14,232 nucleotides of DNA from NCBI GenBank assembly GCA_035502095.1, contig DATJUX010000017.1, forward strand, positions 1 to 14,232, given 5' to 3'. The notes beneath the pieces are model-generated. The model was not told where the DNA came from. It searched no databases and worked only from the letters and a program-made list of their open reading frames with translations. This DNA comes from JAKANT01 sp035502095. Lineage in GTDB: Bacteria; Pseudomonadota; Gammaproteobacteria; Burkholderiales; Burkholderiaceae_F. The position numbers and the translations under genes were made by a program. Below are positions 10,541-14,232 of the stretch, piece by piece (within the stretch, counting starts at the first letter, position 1; each line of letters starts with the position of its first letter).

Positions 10541-11191
10541 CTAGCCCTCGCGCGACTTGGCTGCTTCGAGCGTGGCGGCGACCACGTGCGGGTACGTACC
10601 GCAGCGGCACAGGTGTCCGGCCACTGCATCCTTGATGTCGGCGGCCGAGACCGTGTGGTTGCGTTCGAGCAGCGCCGCGCAGCTCATCACCATGCCGGGC
10701 GTGCAGAAGCCGCACTGGACGGCATCGTGCGCGATGAACGCTACCTGCACCGGGTGCAGCGCACCGCCGCGCGCCAGGCCTTCGATCGTCGTCACCTTGC
10801 GTGCGCCGACATCGATTGCCAGCGTCATGCAAGACAACACCGGCGCGCCGTCGAGCCAGACTGTGCATGCGCCGCAGGCGCCGCGGTCGCAGCCGATCTT
10901 GGTGCCCGTCAGGCCGAGTTGATCGCGCAGCACCTCGACCAGCGTCGCCTGCGGAGCCACCTGCAGTGCCCGCGCAGTGCCGTTGACCACCAGTTCGACG
11001 TGCACCGGCAAGGGCGTGCCGTCACGGGCTGCATCGAGCGGCTTGGGTGTCGTGGCCGCCATCGATGCAACGGGCGTCAAGCTCGTGCCAACGACCGCCG
11101 CGCCCACGCACTTGAAGAATGTGCGCCGGGAAGGTTCTTCGCCAGAAGGAAGCGCGCCATCGAAACGCGCTGTCGCGTCCTCTCTATCCAT
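10541..11191 (-). CDS. Molybdenum hydroxylase [2Fe-2S] subunit with Tat signal (PaoA-like)
   Basis: 216-residue iron-sulfur subunit carrying electrons from Moco toward FAD. Residues 21-27, SRRTFFK, are a near-perfect twin-arginine motif followed by a hydrophobic region to about 44 (VASMA), so the folded, cofactor-loaded complex should go to the periplasm by Tat, as for PaoA. The first [2Fe-2S] cluster is a plant-ferredoxin type with Cys101, 106, 109 and 121; the second uses CGFC (160-163) and CRC (195-197). It is the first gene of the operon. An in-frame TAG just upstream leaves the ATG at 11191 as the only reasonable start, yet no clear Shine-Dalgarno precedes it, so the message may have a short or absent leader. 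A possible FNR-like site lies about 35 bases upstream. Confidence 0.92.
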   Translation of the reverse strand: MDREDATARFDGALPSGEEPSRRTFFKCVGAAVVGTSLTPVASMAATTPKPLDAARDGTPLPVHVELVVNGTARALQVAPQATLVEVLRDQLGLTGTKIGCDRGACGACTVWLDGAPVLSCMTLAIDVGARKVTTIEGLARGGALHPVQVAFIAHDAVQCGFCTPGMVMSCAALLERNHTVSAADIKDAVAGHLCRCGTYPHVVAATLEAAKSREG

Positions 11192-11225
11192 GCACGCAGT
11201 GTGCGCACGCGCGGGATTCTTGGTG

Positions 11226-11239
11226 TTGATCTAGGTCGA
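11226..11239. promoter_or_regulatory. Possible FNR/Anr-type operator upstream of the Moco hydroxylase operon
   Basis: The plus strand reads TTGATctagGTCGA. This differs by one or two bases from the CRP/FNR-superfamily pattern TTGAT-N4-(A/G)TCAA used by oxygen- and nitrogen-oxide-sensing regulators. Its centre is about 41 bases from the first codon of the [2Fe-2S] gene, which would suit class II activation if transcription began at or very near the start codon. No -10 element is obvious in the GC-rich interval, so this is a suggestion only. The rest of the 11192-11456 gap shows nothing else clear. Confidence 0.22.
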
Positions 11240-11456
11240 AAGAGCATCGCGGCGGTTCACAGCCTCGTGTAAGGTGGCCGGAGCCGGTCGTCGTGAAGTG
11301 CCGCACCGGCGCATCCGCGGGCGCGCAAGCCTGCTGCAAAGCAGGTCTCGCGTCAGCCCGTCCGCCAGGTTGCCGGCATGCTCGGGGCAGGAACGAATGG
11401 CATCTGGCGGACTTCGCGATGGGGGCGGCGCGAGCGTTGCCCAGTAGGTCCAAACG

Positions 11457-12572
11457 ATGGATTACGAGGTCAGCAAGAGATGGTTGTTCGCTTTCTCGGC
11501 AGGGATAGTGCTCGTCATCGTTGCGTTGATTTACCTTCTATTCGCGGTACATCGCCCGGAAGCGCAGCGGAATTCGTCAGAAGCACGACGAGCCTCCCCC
11601 GGCCGCTCTCCGTCCTCTCCCGTAGTCGCGCCGACAGCGGCAGACGCGAGCGCACTGGCTGAAATCGGCCCAGACGAAACCATTTTGTGCGGGTACGGGC
11701 GCGTAAAGGCGGAAGAAGCCGAGAAGATCCGCAATGAGGCGAGCCACGCCGCCGACAAGGTGCTCGATCGCGTGAAAGCAAGGCTTGCTGCCAGCGGGGA
11801 TCCGCGCGAGGTCGCGTTGGCTCTCTACATGAATGGATCAACGGATGTTCTCGTAGCGCGCGCTTCCGGTAGCGGCGATCCACGGCTATACGCGCTCGCA
11901 TTTCTCGCCTGCAGCTACGACACGGTCGGGACCTGCGCAGTGCTTTCTGCCCAGCAATGGGCGGACATCGAGCCCGACAACGGCATTCCGTGGCTATTCC
12001 TGGCCGCCGCCGCGGGCAGCGATACGGACGCCCGCAACCGGGCGGTCATTCGGGCCTCGGCCGCTCGAAACTTCGATCCACACCTTCCGGATTTCCTCGC
12101 AATGCTTCGGTGGCCGGAGCTTAGGGACCAGCCCCCGCAGACGCGCTCGGCCCTTGCGAACCAACTGATGGGCATGCAGACCTCGCTGCCCACGATCACG
12201 TACGCGCCATTCATCCAATTCTGCCGGGATCCTTCGGTTGGATACGCGACTCGCACGAGCGCATGCAGCAATCTGACCGACCTCCTTGTCAAAGACCGGA
12301 CATTGCTCGGCTTCTCGACCGGTGTGAAACTCTCGGAATTCGCCGGCTGGCCGTCCGAGCGGGTCACTGCACTGCGCGAGAAGAAGGCCGTGTATCAATC
12401 GGCTCTTGCAGCCGCTGAATCTCGCGCAGATCGAGGCTCATCCGATTGCGAAGATCTCGCCGCTTTCGACCAACGGGCAGCCGACTATTCAAGGCTCGGG
12501 GAAACAGGAGTCGCCTTGAAGTATCTCGATGAAGCTCGTGCCAGGCCGGATACAGCAAAACGGCTTCGCTAA
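11457..12572 (+). CDS. Hypothetical protein with a single N-terminal membrane anchor
   Basis: 371-residue protein I do not recognise. Residues 1-8 are short and partly basic (SKR), residues 9-31 form one strongly hydrophobic segment (WLFAFSAGIVLVIVALIYLLFAV), and residues 33-65 are a low-complexity Ser/Pro/Ala/Arg linker. The rest is a soluble, mostly helical-looking domain, with KAEEAEKIRNEAS (about 84-96) followed by alanine-rich segments reminiscent of helical repeats, and several cysteines (LCGYG, LACSYDTVGTC, FCRDP, SACSN, SDCED). The topology suggests an inner-membrane anchor with a periplasmic domain in which cysteine pairs could form disulfides. It stands divergent to the Moco hydroxylase operon with no plus-strand partner close by. 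Codon use looks coding throughout. The ATG at 11457 has only a weak AGG-like site upstream. No function is assigned. Confidence 0.75.
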   Translation: MDYEVSKRWLFAFSAGIVLVIVALIYLLFAVHRPEAQRNSSEARRASPGRSPSSPVVAPTAADASALAEIGPDETILCGYGRVKAEEAEKIRNEASHAADKVLDRVKARLAASGDPREVALALYMNGSTDVLVARASGSGDPRLYALAFLACSYDTVGTCAVLSAQQWADIEPDNGIPWLFLAAAAGSDTDARNRAVIRASAARNFDPHLPDFLAMLRWPELRDQPPQTRSALANQLMGMQTSLPTITYAPFIQFCRDPSVGYATRTSACSNLTDLLVKDRTLLGFSTGVKLSEFAGWPSERVTALREKKAVYQSALAAAESRADRGSSDCEDLAAFDQRAADYSRLGETGVALKYLDEARARPDTAKRLR

Positions 12573-13070
12573 GAGTGTCATCGGCCGCGCAGCGCACGCG
12601 GTCGGCATTGCCCGGGTGGCCGGACGTCGGCCTGACTTCCCAAAGCGGTAGGGTTCGCCGAGTCGTGGCGATGCATCTAAAGGAGCTGACGATTCGGATC
12701 TACGCGGCAGACTCCGGGGGACCGTCTGGTACAAGGCAATTGGAAAGACTCAGCGTTCCACGGCTTTCGAGATCCGAAGGAAGTCACTGCCGGCCTTGTT
12801 GCGCAGATGATGCGAAGGTCCGCGATAACTAGTCTCGGTGAATCGCGCCCACGCTCTGAACTCAAGTCGCAAGTTGTATCCACCCATGCTTGCGCAGAGC
12901 CAGCCTGCCGCCCGCGCCGTCTTCCCTGGGTTCACCAATGTCACGTCGACCCGGTGCGGCAGCAGACTGGGACTCAAGCTCAAGCAGCTACTGTAGCGTG
13001 TCTTATTGGCCCGCTGAACAGGCTGCGGAAAGTTCCGCTCGAAGGTCCGATCATCCAGGAGAGGTCGTCG
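12573..13070. other. About 500 bases without a convincing gene
   Basis: Short frames exist on both strands but none has a good ribosome site and recognisable protein together. Around 12670-12830 two overlapping plus-strand frames look mildly protein-like: one starting MHLKELTIRIYAADSG near 12670, and a neighbouring frame reading GNWKDSAFHGFRDP at about 12735-12780. A frameshifted gene remnant is possible but was not identified. Near 12889-12991 a short plus frame reading PAARAVFPGFTNV ends at a TAG. No clear terminator for the preceding gene or promoter for the pilin gene was found. Confidence 0.4.
13057..13064 (+). promoter_or_regulatory. Strong Shine-Dalgarno that fixes the pilin start
   Basis: AGGAGAGG lies six bases before the ATG at 13071. 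It selects this start over the longer open frame beginning at 12807, whose extra N-terminus would wrongly place the hydrophobic pilin segment in mid-protein. Confidence 0.8.
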
Positions 13071-13565
13071 ATGATTCGCCAGATGCAGCGCCTGCAGAGG
13101 GGCTTGACCCTGGTCGAGTTGATGCTCGTGGTTGCGCTCATCGGCATCCTGGCAGAGATTGCGCTGCCGCAGTACCGGGACTATCTGGCGCGTTCGCCCT
13201 GGGCGGAAAACATCGAGTCGGTCCGCGAGCTGCAGCAGGCCATCGCCGAGTGTGTGCGGAACCAGAATGGCAGCTTCACCACGCCGTTTGACTGCGGCGT
13301 TGCGCCGGGCACCGTTTGGACCGGCCTGATGGGTGGCGGTTATGTTCCGATCACGTGGACCCTTCCAAGGCCGAGGTTTGGCGCTGCTGGCAACCCTGTT
13401 GTTGCTGCCCCCGGTACGGGCGTCATCACGATCGCGGGCAGTGCGCGGGCCGGCAACTGCGTCGTGACGCTGACTCCGGTTGTCAACGCCAACAACATTG
13501 TCGATGCCTGGACCGTCGAAAACGCCGCGCCCTGCGGTCGTTCGGAGACCGGTGTCGGCACGTAA
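13071..13565 (+). CDS. Type IV pilin-like protein (prepilin)
   Basis: 164-residue prepilin. A short basic leader (MIRQMQRLQRG) precedes the prepilin-peptidase site between Gly11 and Leu12. The mature N-terminus LTLVELMLVVALIGILAEIALPQYRDY fits the conserved pilin helix, broken here for reading as LTLVELMLVV and ALIGILAEIALPQY, with the key Glu at mature position 5. Mature position 1 is Leu rather than the usual Phe/Met. The globular part has Cys61/Cys75 and Cys130/Cys155; the second pair is placed like the C-terminal disulfide loop of major pilins, and the first pair may be an extra bond. Length matches PilA-type subunits. No assembly genes (pilB, pilC, pilD) are nearby, so it would depend on machinery elsewhere. 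It could equally be a minor pilin or type II secretion pseudopilin. IS remnants lie directly downstream. Confidence 0.88.
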   Translation: MIRQMQRLQRGLTLVELMLVVALIGILAEIALPQYRDYLARSPWAENIESVRELQQAIAECVRNQNGSFTTPFDCGVAPGTVWTGLMGGGYVPITWTLPRPRFGAAGNPVVAAPGTGVITIAGSARAGNCVVTLTPVVNANNIVDAWTVENAAPCGRSETGVGT

Positions 13566-13695
13566 TTTGCGGTCGTAGTGGTCTTACAAGAGGTGCCGAC
13601 AACTTCAAGCCGTTATCGACTGCACCGGCAGAGGACTCCGGAGCGAACAAAGGGTCATCGGCGACGTGCGGACTTTCGGAGCGGTCGGGGTGGAG

Positions 13696-13720
13696 TGGGA
13701 ATCGCTCGGTTCGCCAGACA
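13696..13720. repeat. Probable terminal inverted repeat of a decayed IS3-family element
   Basis: This stretch begins TGGGAATCGCTCGG and ends CGCCAGACA, directly after the transposase stop. It resembles the ends of IS3-family elements that begin TGA/TG, run through C/G-rich bases and end near a GGACA. The opposite end is missing, so this rests on position and appearance only. Confidence 0.4.
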
Positions 13721-13828
13721 CTATCCCAAGCTCACTTCGACTCGCTCGAACTCATCGGGGCTGACATAGCCGAGCGTTGAGTGGCGCCGACGCGGGTTGT
13801 AGAACCGCTCGATGTAGTCGAAGACTGT
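13721..13828 (-). pseudogene. IS3-family transposase (OrfB) C-terminal remnant
   Basis: The last 35 codons of an IS3-type DDE transposase survive: FDYIERFYNPRRRHSTLGYVSP is split here as FDYIERFYNP and RRRHSTLGYVSP, then DEFER and a TAG stop. The RRRHSTLGY segment is a hallmark of the integrase-core C-terminus in this family. Upstream in the same frame, beyond about 13830, the sequence (LRRHVFTTLSAL) no longer resembles a transposase, so at least 90% of the gene including the catalytic DDE residues is gone. It cannot be active. It marks an old insertion next to the pilin gene, later truncated. Confidence 0.8.
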
Positions 13829-14011
13829 CAGGGCGCTTAGAGTCGTGAATACATGCCGGCGGAGGATAACGGCCTCACGGGTTCTGTGTGCTCCATGCGC
13901 GCTCTGGGTGGTGGGGATCCCAACTCGCCTGAGCAGCATGTGTCCGTCGACATCTGGCATGCGCCGATTGCCCGAACCGCAAGCCACGTGACGCGCGCTC
14001 GCCGCGTGTTT
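13829..14011. other. Unassigned spacer between two IS remnants
   Basis: About 180 bases between the truncated IS3 transposase end and the presumed IS256 left end. The open frames crossing it read as low-complexity, arginine- and proline-rich shadows. It may be a fragment of yet another mobile element, but no motif identifies it. Confidence 0.35.
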
Positions 14012-14055
14012 GTGTCCCCTGACGTGGTGTAAGTCCACAGAGCGCGCGGAGGCGC

Positions 14056-14150
14056 GGAGGGCGTAGCCCGAAGCGGCTTTGCGCGCGCCGCAGCCCCCTT
14101 GCGGGGGGTCATCGCGGGTCTCGTTAAGGTTGAGTTTGCGAAGACTTAAC
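14056..14150. other. Hairpin-rich leader of the IS256-like transposase
   Basis: Several short inverted repeats stand in a row: GGGC-GTA-GCCC near 14059-14069, CCCCC-TTGC-GGGGG at 14094-14107 (a GCAA tetraloop on the minus-strand RNA), and GTTAAG (14123-14128) paired with CTTAAC (14145-14150). They could damp transcription entering from outside or regulate transposase expression. None is followed by a T-run, so a standard terminator is not claimed. Confidence 0.35.
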
Positions 14151-14167
14151 CGACGAGGAGCACCACG

Positions 14168-14232
14168 ATGACCAAGGCGACTATGGCACTGGCCGAACTG
14201 GCCGAGAAGACCCCTGATACCGATCTGCTGCG
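14168..14232 (+). CDS. IS256-family transposase, N-terminal fragment (cut by window edge)
   Basis: Only the first 21 codons are visible: MTKATMALAELAEKTPDTDL is the start. The MALAELAEK...DLLR pattern is a common N-terminus of IS256-family (mutator-type, DDE) transposases. GAGGAG at 14155-14160, seven bases before the ATG, supports the start. Whether the gene is intact cannot be seen. Confidence 0.65.
   Translation, partial: MTKATMALAELAEKTPDTDLL

Larger units (their letters stand above)
14012..14232 (+). mobile_element. Left end of an IS256-family insertion sequence, continuing beyond the window
   Basis: The element appears to begin with GTGTCCCCTGACGTGGTGTA at 14012. Ends of this family typically carry a (T)GACAC/GTGTC box and a TTACACCA/TGGTGTAA box, both present here. 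The transposase start follows about 155 bases in, a normal distance for IS256 members. The left boundary is inferred from these boxes; the right end and target duplication are out of view. Confidence 0.55.

Noticed and set aside
7143..10868. A 1241-codon minus frame suggesting a Moco-FAD fusion protein
   Set aside because: Only the last 343 codons are the FAD subunit; upstream the frame is an arginine-rich shadow of the Moco subunit, which has its own clear frame ending in an ATGA overlap.
8072..11272. A 1066-codon open frame on the plus strand opposite the Moco genes
   Set aside because: It is arginine/alanine/histidine-rich with no motifs and is antisense to three well-supported genes; GC-rich codon use creates such shadows.
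13000..13030. A sigma-54 promoter for the pilin around TTGGCCCGCTGAACA
   Set aside because: It does not keep the GG-N10-GC pattern well enough, although pilA genes are often RpoN-dependent.

Overview
The window is GC-rich DNA, most likely from a Pseudomonadota bacterium and plausibly a betaproteobacterium of the Burkholderiales type. This rests on base composition, protein style (an ILVBL-like lyase, a PaoABC-like oxidoreductase, a type IV pilin) and the kinds of IS ends present. It cannot be taken to genus from the sequence alone. No rRNA, tRNA or CRISPR array was seen.

Region 1 (1 to 6173, all minus strand) is a run of four metabolic genes transcribed toward the left edge: an AMP-forming acyl-CoA ligase, a thiamine-diphosphate (TPP) enzyme of the ILVBL/2-hydroxyacyl-CoA lyase type, an acetyl-CoA-synthetase-like ligase, and the alpha subunit of a pyruvate (or acetoin) dehydrogenase E1, which is cut by the window edge. 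Ligase/lyase and synthetase/E1 are each joined by a 4-base ATGA stop/start overlap. The middle junction has a gap of about 80 to 160 bases. The set reads as carbon-carbon cleavage of acyl-CoA or 2-oxo/2-hydroxy acids coupled to CoA activation. The substrate is not evident.

Region 2 (6431 to 11191, minus strand) is a four-gene operon for an exported molybdenum hydroxylase: a [2Fe-2S] subunit with a Tat signal, a large molybdopterin subunit, an FAD subunit with a four-cysteine insertion as in PaoB, and finally a nitroreductase-family flavoprotein with its own Tat-like signal peptide. The oxidoreductase resembles E. coli PaoABC, a periplasmic aldehyde oxidoreductase, but with the Moco and FAD genes in swapped order and with the added nitroreductase.

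Region 3 (11457 to 14232, mostly plus strand) is accessory-looking. It holds an unrecognised membrane-anchored protein, about 500 bases with no convincing gene, a lone type IV pilin-like gene, the decayed 3' end of an IS3-family transposase gene (minus), and at the right edge the left end of an IS256-family element whose transposase starts at 14168 and runs off the window.

The most interesting points are the acyl-CoA ligase/2-hydroxyacyl-CoA lyase pair beside a second ligase and a second TPP enzyme, and the exported Moco hydroxylase operon ending in an exported nitroreductase-like flavoprotein.
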